Positions 1 to 7,978 of a DNA stretch of 64,000 nucleotides are shown here, piece after piece. Numbering within the stretch: the stretch's first letter is position 1; every line of letters begins with the position of its first letter. The notes under the pieces were generated by a model, which was not told where the DNA came from, made no database searches, and saw nothing but the letters and a program-made list of their open reading frames with translations. A program made the position numbers and the translations under genes. Source of the DNA: an uncultured cyanobacterium (GTDB lineage: Bacteria > Cyanobacteriota > Cyanobacteriia > PCC-6307 > Cyanobiaceae). The stretch spans positions 49,001 through 113,000 of the forward strand of contig CAIZQU010000057.1 of the NCBI GenBank assembly GCA_903935205.1. Reading direction: 5' to 3'.

Positions 1-630
1 GGCCAACATGCCCTGCAGGGCCGCCTGGCCGCCGGCGCTCACCCCATACCCCACCGATACCGGAACGCCGATCACAGGCTGGGGCAGCAGACCCGCCACC
101 ACCGTCGGCAGGGCTCCCTCCATGCCGGCACAGGCGATCAGCAGCGGAGCCCGGCGCAGGGTCTCCAGCTGGTCCAGCAGGCGATGCAGGCCAGCCACCC
201 CCACATCCAGCAACAGCTCGGCCGCGACCCCATGGCAGGCCAGCGCCAGCCGCGCCTCGGCAGCCACCGTCAGGTCGCTGCTGCCCCCCGCCAGGATCAG
301 CAGGGGTTCCTGGCCAGGGTCGGGGGTCGGCAGTGGATCGCTCGCCAGGCAGCGGGCATCGCCGTGGTGGCGGTAGTGGGCCGGGTCAAGCCCATGGGAC
401 GGCAGGGCCTCCAGCAGGGGGGCCAGCCGCTCCGGGGCCAGGCGGGTCACCAGCGCCGTTTCCCCCCCGCGCCGCAGGCCGCGGAGGGCGGCGATGATTT
501 GATCCTGGCTCTTGTGCTCCCCCCAGATCGCTTCGACCATGCCGATCCGGGCGCGGCGGCCCAGATCGAGCCGCAGATCATGCGGCCCCTCGGGGAGGGG
601 CATGGCGGCGGCGCTCGGATCGGTGGCCAT
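1..630 (-). CDS. larB: LarB, nickel pincer cofactor biosynthesis protein (3' end missing)
   Basis: LarB carboxylates and hydrolyses nicotinic acid adenine dinucleotide, the first step of the nickel-pincer cofactor made for lactate racemase-type enzymes; it has a PurE-like fold. I translated this frame by hand from the ATG at 630. It gives 210 codons with no stop and runs off the left edge. Recognisable PurE/LarB signatures are ILAGGSSDLTVAAEA (about residue 110), a 'CAGMEGALPTVVAGL' segment and 'PVIGVPVSVGYG' near the window edge. The start lies 5 bases after the stop of the upstream TIGR03792 gene, so it is probably the last gene of the ispF operon. A PurE paralogue is the alternative, but the long N-terminal region before the fold fits LarB better. 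Confidence 0.85.
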   Translation of the reverse strand, partial: MATDPSAAAMPLPEGPHDLRLDLGRRARIGMVEAIWGEHKSQDQIIAALRGLRRGGETALVTRLAPERLAPLLEALPSHGLDPAHYRHHGDARCLASDPLPTPDPGQEPLLILAGGSSDLTVAAEARLALACHGVAAELLLDVGVAGLHRLLDQLETLRRAPLLIACAGMEGALPTVVAGLLPQPVIGVPVSVGYGVSAGGQAALQGMLA

Positions 631-635
631 CGGGA

Positions 636-1202
636 TCAGGCCCGGCCCTGGGGCTGCAGGCTGCCGCTGGAGAGCAGGGGGAAGGGGGATCCACCGCTCC
701 GGCCCAGGGCCCTGTTGGCGGTCGCGTCGAACTGCCCCTGCACCCGGTCGATCTCCGCCTGGGGGATGGCCTGCCATAACGCGAGTGAGGCCCAGCGGAT
801 CAGCAGCACCGCCTCCTCTCGCTCCCGATCCCAGAGCAGCTCACGGCCGAGGAAACCGGCCTGCTGCCGCAGCCAGGGGTCCCAGCAATCCCGCTCGGCC
901 GCCAGCCAGGCCTGGCGCCCCTCGCTGGAGACCCGCAGCCGCAGCATTTCCACCACAGCGCCGGAGTCGGATGGCACCAAGGATGTCGCCGCGTTCCGCA
1001 CCGCGGCTGGGGTGGACGGCTCCGGATCGATGGCCACCGCCGCTGCCGGGGCCGGGTCCGCGCCAGGGGCGGGAGCGACCTGGGGCATCGGCGGCGGCGG
1101 CGGTGGTTGCGCCCCGGCGGCGGTGGGCTGGAACACGATCAGGGTTGTGAGCAGCCCTGCCAGGATGGCTCCGGTTGCCAGGCGGCGGAGGATTCCGTTC
1201 AT
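636..1202 (-). CDS. TIGR03792-type conserved cyanobacterial protein
   Basis: 188 residues with an N-terminal hydrophobic segment (about residues 8-28) that looks like a signal peptide or anchor, followed by a proline-rich linker. The C-terminal half has the pattern I associate with TIGR03792: EMLRLRVS, then '[19 protein letters not shown]', then '[16 protein letters not shown]'. The fold resembles dimeric alpha-beta barrels of the antibiotic-biosynthesis-monooxygenase type. No catalytic role is known to me. The ATG overlaps the ispF stop in an ATGA, and the gene ends 5 bases before larB, so translation is probably coupled. Function is not assigned; the family match comes from memory of the motif order. 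Confidence 0.72.
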   Translation of the reverse strand: MNGILRRLATGAILAGLLTTLIVFQPTAAGAQPPPPPPMPQVAPAPGADPAPAAAVAIDPEPSTPAAVRNAATSLVPSDSGAVVEMLRLRVSSEGRQAWLAAERDCWDPWLRQQAGFLGRELLWDREREEAVLLIRWASLALWQAIPQAEIDRVQGQFDATANRALGRSGGSPFPLLSSGSLQPQGRA

Positions 1203-1780
1203 GGCCGCTGCAGCAGGGCCACCGCGTGGCAGGCGATTCCCTCCTCCCGGCCGGTGGGGCCCAGGCCCTCATTGGTGGTGGCCTTGACGCCGACCCGCTC
1301 CGCCTCGATACCGAGGCGCGCCGCGATCGCCGCTCGCATCGCTTCGATATGGGGCCGCAGCTTGGGCCGTTCCGCCACCACCACCGCATCCACGTTCACC
1401 AGCGTCCAGCCCCGCTGCTGCACCAGCTCCACCACCCGCTCCAGCAGGGCGAGGCTGTCGGCCCCCTTCCAGCGGGGATCGTCCGGCGGGAAGTAGCGGC
1501 CGATGTCGCCCAGGCTGAGGGCCCCCAGCAGGGCATCCATCAGGGCATGCACCAGCACATCGGCGTCGCTGTGGCCATCAAGGCCGAGGCCTTCGGGGTG
1601 ATCGAGCCGCTGACCCCCGAGGATCAGGGCCCGGCCTGGCACCAGCCGGTGGATGTCGTAGCCGTTGCCGATCCGCAGCTGGGGCAGCGGCGACCCGGTG
1701 CCGGCGGTGCCCGCCGAGGCCACCGCGGCGGCGGCGGGTGGGGCAGGGCCCTCCCCGGGGCCGTTGCTGGGCTCTGGCAT
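1199..1780 (-). CDS. ispF: 2-C-methyl-D-erythritol 2,4-cyclodiphosphate synthase
   Basis: IspF cyclises CDP-methylerythritol 2-phosphate to methylerythritol cyclodiphosphate in the MEP isoprenoid pathway, which feeds carotenoid, chlorophyll phytyl and quinone synthesis. The metal-binding and active-site motifs are all present: [28 protein letters not shown], and the C-terminal [15 protein letters not shown]. The conserved domain begins about 30 residues after the ATG at 1780; a GTG at 1810 is also possible. The frame stays open to 2011, but that part overlaps trmD and has no family similarity. The gene follows trmD by about 90 bases and overlaps the next gene by 4. Confidence 0.95.
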   Translation of the reverse strand: MPEPSNGPGEGPAPPAAAAVASAGTAGTGSPLPQLRIGNGYDIHRLVPGRALILGGQRLDHPEGLGLDGHSDADVLVHALMDALLGALSLGDIGRYFPPDDPRWKGADSLALLERVVELVQQRGWTLVNVDAVVVAERPKLRPHIEAMRAAIAARLGIEAERVGVKATTNEGLGPTGREEGIACHAVALLQRP

Positions 1781-1871
1781 GGGCTCGATCCGGATCGGGG
1801 CTGGACTCACCACAGTCTCCCAGCCGGGGTCCCGGCGGGACCCTGAGGCCGCCCGCCTGGCTCCGGCGAGA

Positions 1872-2606
<735 letters not shown>

Positions 2607-2609
2607 CGT

Positions 2610-3197
2610 TCAGCTGCCCACCGCCGCGGCGCCACGGCTCACCCGCCGGATTTCGGAGGAGAAGCTGGCCCGGGCGGGGCGGCCATCATGGCGCTGCTCG
2701 ATGCTGCTGCGCAGGCGCAGGTTGGGCTTGGTGAACCAGATGCGCTCCCGCACCACGGCCTCGGCGTCGGTGCGAGTCAGCTCCAGGCTGCCGTCCGGCC
2801 AGAACCTCCAGCTGCCGACACTCTGCGATCGCTCCGGCCCCGTCCAGCTGACAAACGCTCCGGCCGCCTGAAACTGCAGGCGGCGGCGTGCGGGCGCGCC
2901 CTCGCCGGCCGCCGGAGGGGTCACCTCCAGCCCCCCGGGATCCCCCTCCTGCTCCGGGCTGAGATACGTCACGGCCAGCTCCCCGCGGCGGGCCCCATGC
3001 CAGGACTCCTCCGGCGCCTCCGGCTCCGCCGGTTCAGCGGTCCCGGCAGCGGTGTCGGCAGCGGCGACCCGATCGGCGGCGTCGAGGGCAAAGCTGCTGC
3101 GCACACTCAGCCAGTCCCCCGCGCAGAACTCCAGAAAGCTGCGCAGATCCTGGGGGGGAAAGTCGCTCACGGCGGGCAGGGAACGGGCCGGGACCAT
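2610..3197 (-). CDS. CpcS/CpeS-family phycobiliprotein lyase
   Basis: Proteins of this family attach phycocyanobilin or related bilins to cysteines of phycobiliproteins and have a lipocalin-like barrel. The 195 residues begin with a helix 'DLRSFLEFCAGDWLSVRSS', the typical opening of CpcS/CpeS. The strongest match is near the C-terminus: a segment reading ERIWFTKPNLRLRSS, followed by 'ASFSSEIRRVSR'. I chose the ATG at 3197; GTG at 3170 would also keep the whole domain. The middle (about residues 55-80) holds an Ala/Pro/Glu-rich insertion. The open frame continues upstream only as a shadow of era. Which subunit and bilin it serves cannot be read from the sequence. Confidence 0.82.
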   Translation of the reverse strand: MVPARSLPAVSDFPPQDLRSFLEFCAGDWLSVRSSFALDAADRVAAADTAAGTAEPAEPEAPEESWHGARRGELAVTYLSPEQEGDPGGLEVTPPAAGEGAPARRRLQFQAAGAFVSWTGPERSQSVGSWRFWPDGSLELTRTDAEAVVRERIWFTKPNLRLRSSIEQRHDGRPARASFSSEIRRVSRGAAAVGS

Positions 3198-3283
3198 CCT
3201 CTCAGCCCCCCCCTGGCCAGGGGGGCAACCGACTGGGGCGGAGCATGGGCCTGGGGCGACCGCCGCGGCCCGAATCGGCCCTT

Positions 3284-4228
3284 TCAGGCGCCGTCGTAGC
3301 CCAGTTCCGCCAGCCGGGCCGGTTGGCGCCGCCAGTGGGGAATGACCTTGACGAACAGCTCCAGGTAGACCGGTCCGTCGAAGACCTTCTGCATCTGCAG
3401 CCGCGCCTCCCGCCCGATCTCCCGCAGCATGGCGCCGCCCTTGCCGATCAGGATCGCCTTCTGGCTGGCCCGTTCCACCACCACCGTGGCCAGCACGGCC
3501 GTGCGCGGCCCGTCCTCCACGATCCGCTCCACCCGAACCGCCACCGCGTGGGGCACCTCCTCCCGCGTCTGGTGCAGCACCTGCTCGCGGATCAGCTCCG
3601 CCAGCAGCAGCTGCTCGGGCTGATCGCAGACCGTGTCGGCGGGATAGAGGGCGGGGCCAGGGGGCAGGGCGGCGATCAGGCTGTCCAGCAGGGCGGGGCT
3701 GCCGGCACCGTCGAGGGCGCAGATCGGATGCAGCGGCCAATCCAGGGCAGGTTCACCCTCACCGCCGTCGATCAGGGCCTGATAACTGGCCAGCAGCTCC
3801 TCGGCCTGGCCGGCTGCGATCCGATCCTGCTTGTTGAGGGCAATCCGCACAGGCACGCGCACCTGGCGCAGCAACTGCACGATGAAGGCATCGCCCCGGC
3901 CGGCGGGTTGGCTGCCATCCACAAGCAGCAGCACCACATCCACATCACCGATGGCACTGCGGGCGCTCTGCACCAGGCGTTGCCCGAGCAGATGGTGGGG
4001 CTTGTGGATGCCCGGGGTGTCGAGCAGCACCAGCTGGGCTTCCGCTGTGGTGAGCACGGCCCGGAGCCGGTGACGGGTGGTCTGGGCCACCGGCGAGGTG
4101 ATCGCCACCTTCTGGCCCACCAGCTGGTTCACCAGGGTGCTCTTGCCCACGTTCGGCCGGCCGACCAGGGCGACGAAGCCCGATCGGAAGCCGGCGGGAT
4201 CGGTGGATGGTGGCGCTGGAATCTCCAT
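3284..4228 (-). CDS. era: GTPase Era
   Basis: Era is a GTPase that binds the 3' end of 16S rRNA and checks maturation of the 30S subunit. The 314 residues show G1 GRPNVGKST (residues 23-31), G3 DTPG (70-73), G4 NKQD (132-135), and a C-terminal KH domain with 'ILIGKGGAMLREIG'. The ATG at 4228 gives the normal length. Upstream codons in frame lack similarity. The gene is separated from the bilin lyase by 86 bases, and its start lies 92 bases from a divergent hypothetical gene. Confidence 0.97.
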   Translation of the reverse strand: MEIPAPPSTDPAGFRSGFVALVGRPNVGKSTLVNQLVGQKVAITSPVAQTTRHRLRAVLTTAEAQLVLLDTPGIHKPHHLLGQRLVQSARSAIGDVDVVLLLVDGSQPAGRGDAFIVQLLRQVRVPVRIALNKQDRIAAGQAEELLASYQALIDGGEGEPALDWPLHPICALDGAGSPALLDSLIAALPPGPALYPADTVCDQPEQLLLAELIREQVLHQTREEVPHAVAVRVERIVEDGPRTAVLATVVVERASQKAILIGKGGAMLREIGREARLQMQKVFDGPVYLELFVKVIPHWRRQPARLAELGYDGA

Positions 4229-4320
4229 CCCCCAAGCCTGACAGCCCCTGGCCATCCCCGCCCGCCGGCGGTGGCTCTCTCCATAGGCTTGGATCCGTAT
4301 CCGCCGGCATCCGTCGCCCC

Positions 4321-4851
4321 ATGACCGCCGATTCGACCCCGAGCCAACCCAGCTTTCCGCAGGCCATGGAGATCGCCGCCCAGTGGCTCGGGCTCTGGGA
4401 GGCCGCCGAGCTGAGCGATGAGGTGCTCGCCGATCGCGTCGGTTCCCTGGTGGCCAGCCGCGATGGCGCCCGCGGCTTCTTTGTGGTGGCCCTGGCCGGC
4501 GACAGCCCAGTGCTGGATCGCCTGCCGGAGGCCCTGGTCGGCCAGCTGCGGGACGCCGGCGAAGGGGTGGTCGATCTCACCGCCCGCAACCTGGCCATGG
4601 CCACGGCGATGGCTCTGCACCATCGCCGCCAGGGTGACGTCGAGCAGGCGGAGCGTTCCGAGCGGGTGCGGGAGCGCAGCGCCGAGTTGCTGCGCCGTCT
4701 CGATCCGCTGCTGGTCAAGTCCCGGCTGGACACCCTGCTCCTGGCCGCGCGGGATGGGGAGGGTTCCGATCAGAGCTTCCTGGATCGCTGGGGGTACGAC
4801 GACGACCAGCGGCAGGCCATCGCTGAATCGGTTCTGGCCGTTGCTGACTGA
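4321..4851 (+). CDS. Conserved hypothetical protein, divergent from era
   Basis: 176 residues, soluble, acidic and largely helical, with no signal peptide or membrane segment. Recognisable stretches are 'AAQWLGLWEAAELSDEVLADRV' and a helical segment rich in Arg/Glu (about residues 95-135). I know similar hypothetical proteins beside era in marine and freshwater Synechococcus but no function. The ATG at 4321 is chosen because upstream residues are low-complexity Pro/Ser shadow sequence. The codon pattern matches its neighbours. A hairpin begins right after the stop. Confidence 0.7.
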   Translation: MTADSTPSQPSFPQAMEIAAQWLGLWEAAELSDEVLADRVGSLVASRDGARGFFVVALAGDSPVLDRLPEALVGQLRDAGEGVVDLTARNLAMATAMALHHRRQGDVEQAERSERVRERSAELLRRLDPLLVKSRLDTLLLAARDGEGSDQSFLDRWGYDDDQRQAIAESVLAVAD

Positions 4852-4876
4852 GGGCTGCGGCTCCCGCCTGCAGCCC
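4852..4876 (+). terminator. Stem-loop after the conserved hypothetical gene, no U tract
   Basis: GGGCTGC at 4852-4858 pairs perfectly with GCAGCCC at 4870-4876 around an 11-base loop, immediately after the stop codon at 4849-4851. There is no T-run, so this is a terminator-like or transcript-end hairpin rather than a classical intrinsic terminator. The convergent gene at 4922-5248 lies just beyond it. Confidence 0.4.
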
Positions 4877-4921
4877 CTCGGCGCAGCGCCTGGCCAGGGG
4901 CGGTCGAGGGCTTCAGGGAGC

Positions 4922-5248
4922 CTAGGGATCAGGTTGGCGCCACAGGGGGGCGTCGCCCTGGCCCCGACTGCTGGGACTCCAGAGCAATCCCGCTCCCGAG
5001 GGGGCTGGATTCGGCGTCCAGATCGGCTCCCGGGTTGGGGATGTGGAGGTGGGAACCGTCTGCCAGAGGGGGGCCTGGTAAGGGCCCGGAGGGGGCAACG
5101 CTCTGGTCGTCGGCATGGGGGGCCTCGCCGACGACGGCGCGGTCGCGGGCTCGGGGGGTTGGGGGGTGGCCACCGGTTGGGCGGCGCCGGGTAGGCCGAT
5201 CAGAACGGCGGCGAAGGCCGTCAGGGAAAGCCGGGGGGGATGGAGCAC
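4922..5248 (-). CDS. Small proline-rich exported protein
   Basis: 108 residues from a GTG at 5248, placed 7 bases after the stop of the upstream gene, so coupling is likely. Residues 1-25 (hydrophobic LTAFAAVLIGL followed by PGAAQP) look like a signal peptide. The rest is Pro/Thr/Ser-rich and low in complexity with no Cys. No family is recognised. Because it is the last gene after an export protein and another Pro-rich protein, a periplasmic or surface role in polysaccharide export is a guess. The frame extends upstream to 5407 only inside the neighbour's Pro-Ala tail. Confidence 0.5.
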   Translation of the reverse strand: MLHPPRLSLTAFAAVLIGLPGAAQPVATPQPPEPATAPSSARPPMPTTRALPPPGPYQAPLWQTVPTSTSPTREPIWTPNPAPSGAGLLWSPSSRGQGDAPLWRQPDP

Positions 5249-5255
5249 GGCGCCC

Positions 5256-6434
5256 TCAGGGGGTGGGAATGGCTGCCGACTCGGCAACGGGGGCTGGAGC
5301 AGGAGAGGGGGCTGGAGCAGGCGCTGGCGCTGGTGCTGGTGCTGCGGCGGCGACCGGTTCAGGGGCTGGCTGCGGCGTTGCAGCAGGAGCTGGCGCGGGG
5401 CTCCCATGGGCCACGCTGGGGGCCGCCGCTGCCGGGCTGGGGATCGACGCGGGCTGCTGATTCGCCTGAATCGGAGCGGAGGGTTGGGCCGGAATCTGGG
5501 AGGCCCGGGGGGTGGGGCTCTGGACCGGGGCGGCGGCCGTACGGGGCGGGATCAGAACGCCAGCAGCAGCTGGCATCGGCTCAAGATTCACCAGCGCGGC
5601 CCTCACACCGCTGCCGTCGGCGGCGGTCTGTTTGCGCGACCACTGACGGATCTCGTCGACGACTGCGGGGTCATCGGCGCGACTGAGGATGTCGACACTG
5701 CCATCACCCTGGATGGCCAGAGGCACGGTGGTCGCCCGGCGCACCCGGGTGGAGGGGATGTGGATGACGCGGGCTGACTGGATCCTGGAGACGCCACCCT
5801 GGGGCGCTGGCAGGGACTGAAGGGCCTGGCGCATCGGTTCGCGCCAGAGGGCCGGAAGAGGGGCCAGTGGGTCGGCACTGCTGGCCCAGCGGGCCCGCTC
5901 GGCCAGGGCCAGGGAGGGAGCCGCCGGTTGCTGGAGATCGGCCAGGGTGAGGGCACCACCGAGCAGCTCGGAGCGCCGGAACCCCGAGCTGAGCAGGGCA
6001 GGGGAGGATGGGTTGGAACCGGACCCCAACCCCAGGGGAACGGGACCGTCGGCACGACTCAGCCCGGGCTGGGGTGTCTGAAGGGCCTCAGTGGCGGGTT
6101 CCGCCAGCCTGGCGGCCAGGCTCAGGGCGCCCTGATCGGGCCGGTTGGCATAGCCGGCGGAGGGTGCCGCCGACGGCCTGAGCATCAGGCCGGAGCTGGT
6201 AGGGGTTGGGTGGTTGCTGGGAGGGGTGAGACCGGGGCGGGCGGTCGCCAGGGGAGCCAGGGGGGGGCGGACGGAAGCGGCTGCGGCAGCGATCTCCCGG
6301 GCGTCCTTGACCGACGCCTGCCAGCGGTCATGCAGGTCGATGGCCAGAAGCGGAAGCCAGATGGACTGGCTGAGAAGGGCCCAGGCCACGGGGCGGGAAA
6401 GGCCGTGGAGGCCGCTGAAATCAGGTTGGGCCAT
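5256..6434 (-). CDS. Hypothetical protein with long Pro-Ala-rich C-terminal tail
   Basis: 392 residues from the ATG at 6434. A hydrophobic stretch at about residues 17-32 ('AWALLSQSIWLPLLAI') suggests an N-terminal membrane anchor. A possibly folded core spans roughly residues 130-270 ('LGGALTLADLQQ', 'GVSRIQSARVIHIPSTRVRR', 'DEIRQWSRKQ'). The last 120 residues are mostly Pro, Ala, Ser and Gln, with PAPAPAPAP repeats, which suits a chain spanning periplasm or cell wall. It lies 41 bases downstream of the polysaccharide export gene on the same strand. I do not recognise a family; a structural partner of the export complex is only suggested by context. Confidence 0.6.
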   Translation of the reverse strand: MAQPDFSGLHGLSRPVAWALLSQSIWLPLLAIDLHDRWQASVKDAREIAAAAASVRPPLAPLATARPGLTPPSNHPTPTSSGLMLRPSAAPSAGYANRPDQGALSLAARLAEPATEALQTPQPGLSRADGPVPLGLGSGSNPSSPALLSSGFRRSELLGGALTLADLQQPAAPSLALAERARWASSADPLAPLPALWREPMRQALQSLPAPQGGVSRIQSARVIHIPSTRVRRATTVPLAIQGDGSVDILSRADDPAVVDEIRQWSRKQTAADGSGVRAALVNLEPMPAAAGVLIPPRTAAAPVQSPTPRASQIPAQPSAPIQANQQPASIPSPAAAAPSVAHGSPAPAPAATPQPAPEPVAAAAPAPAPAPAPAPSPAPAPVAESAAIPTP

Positions 6435-6475
6435 GACGGGGTCGGAGTGTCAAAAAAGAGGAGAAGGGGTTGGGC

Positions 6476-7663
6476 CTAATTGTTCCTGTCGTTCCAGCGA
6501 TAGAAATACCAGGTGTTGTAGATATTCAGCAGACCTGTAGCAGCATTGATGGGAACGGCAAGGTCACCGATGGCGTCTATAACTTGACCGAAGGCTGACT
6601 TGTTCACAATGATCGTATCGCCGTTGCGCAATGGCGGGTTGGAAGCCTGGGAGATATTGTTAAACTGCTTGTATTGATAAGTTTGGCGTAAAACCTTGCC
6701 ATCGCGGCCAAAGCGAACCAGTTGGATCTTGTTGGTCTGAGCGCGCCACTTGATCGGGCCGCCAGCTTTGAAAATGGCCTCGACCATCGGGGTATTGGCC
6801 GCCAGCTGAAGGGTGCCCGGAGATTTGACTTCGCCGATGACGTTAACGTTGATGGCTGAAGGCGAAAGGTTGGAGATGCCGACCTGGAGGATCTCTTCAG
6901 GGATGAAATCAGTTGTTTTGCTGACAATCAATGTGTCACCATCAAAGAGGATCGGGTTCTGCAGCTGATTGCCTTGCAGCAGCACCTGACTCAGATCCAG
7001 GGTGGTCTCCTTCAGGGATCCATCAGGTCCAGCCAGCCGTCTGAGCACCACGCGCCGGATGTCGGAATTGAGGGTGACACCGCCGGCCTGCTGGATCGCC
7101 GTGACCGGCGTGGAAAAGGATGGGAGGGGATAGAGGCCAGGTTTCTCCACCTCACCAATGATCGAAATCTTGGACGGCCTCGGACCGACCAGGGTGAGAT
7201 AGAGCTGGGGCCGGACCAATTGACGGCTGTAGAGCGACGTCAACCAGCGAGTAGCCTGGCCGATGGTGAGGCCGCTGAGCTGTACGGATCCAAGCAGCGG
7301 AAGACTGGCGGTGCCATCGGGCAGGATCCCGAAGCCGCCGCCCACCTCCTTGGCAGCGGGATCGAGAAAGTTGAGCTGGAGAGTATCGCCAGGCCCGAGC
7401 ACATAAAGGTCGCTGTAAACCTCTGTGAGGCTCAGACGCTCACCTCGACCAGGCGCCGTCGGACTTGACATCTGGGGCGATGTCGGGGCCGGCCCAGCGG
7501 CCATCGGTGGCCTGGCGGTCGTGCCCGCCCTCGCTGCGGATCCACCGGGCAGTGGCAACATCGGCAACACCGTCAGAGCGGTGAGCGCCAGAATCGCGGT
7601 TCTGGTCGCAGGGGGCCTGCGTCGGCGCAGGGCTGGATACCAGCGGGTTGCAGGTCTGGTCAT
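6476..7663 (-). CDS. Wza-type outer membrane polysaccharide export protein (OPX)
   Basis: OPX proteins form the channel that carries capsule or exopolysaccharide through periplasm and outer membrane. From the ATG at 7663 there are 395 residues. An arginine-rich start and a hydrophobic segment ('AILALTALTVLPMLPL') form a signal peptide. The Poly_export domain starts at 'YVLGPGDTLQLNFLDP' and includes 'LPDGTASLPLLGSVQLSGLT'. Two SLBB-like repeats follow ('SIIGEVEKPGLYPL' and 'NVIGEVKSPGTLQL'), both with 'GDTLIV/GDTIIV' ends. There is no lipobox Cys in the signal region. Codons here are visibly less GC-rich than in the flanks. It is divergent from the wzc-like gene, the usual Wza-Wzc pairing. 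Confidence 0.92.
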   Translation of the reverse strand: MTRPATRWYPALRRRRPPATRTAILALTALTVLPMLPLPGGSAARAGTTARPPMAAGPAPTSPQMSSPTAPGRGERLSLTEVYSDLYVLGPGDTLQLNFLDPAAKEVGGGFGILPDGTASLPLLGSVQLSGLTIGQATRWLTSLYSRQLVRPQLYLTLVGPRPSKISIIGEVEKPGLYPLPSFSTPVTAIQQAGGVTLNSDIRRVVLRRLAGPDGSLKETTLDLSQVLLQGNQLQNPILFDGDTLIVSKTTDFIPEEILQVGISNLSPSAINVNVIGEVKSPGTLQLAANTPMVEAIFKAGGPIKWRAQTNKIQLVRFGRDGKVLRQTYQYKQFNNISQASNPPLRNGDTIIVNKSAFGQVIDAIGDLAVPINAATGLLNIYNTWYFYRWNDRNN

Positions 7664-7978
7664 AGAAGCTGACAACGGCTGGTCTGAGCTCTACCGGCGC
7701 ATCACCATACCCGCAGGAGCCCGGTTCCGTCCCTCCGCTCCAGGAGCCCGCGCGGCGGATTCGCGGCATGCCGGGGCGGGTTTGTTCTGTCCCGGCTTCG
7801 CGCCTCCCTGGGCTGCGGTGCCATGGCGGCATTGACGCTGCGGATCGACGGCGCGGCCAGCGGAGACGCTCCAATCCAGGCAGGAGGCTCTCATCGGGCT
7901 GGCCACCTCCTCCGGAGAAAGCGGAAAAGCCGCTCTAGGATCACGTATCGCCTTGGCCGACAAGGCCGGAGATCGAAC
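7664..7978. promoter_or_regulatory. Divergent intergenic region between OPX and Wzc-like genes
   Basis: About 315 bases without a convincing gene, placed between two diverging start codons, so promoters for both must lie here. An inverted repeat GCCGGG (7770-7775) / CCCGGC (7791-7796) sits mid-region. A TAGGAT hexamer at 7936-7941 could be a -10 element for the rightward gene, but I see no good -35. A GGAG at about 7967 lies well placed in front of the GTG at 7979. Confidence 0.45.
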
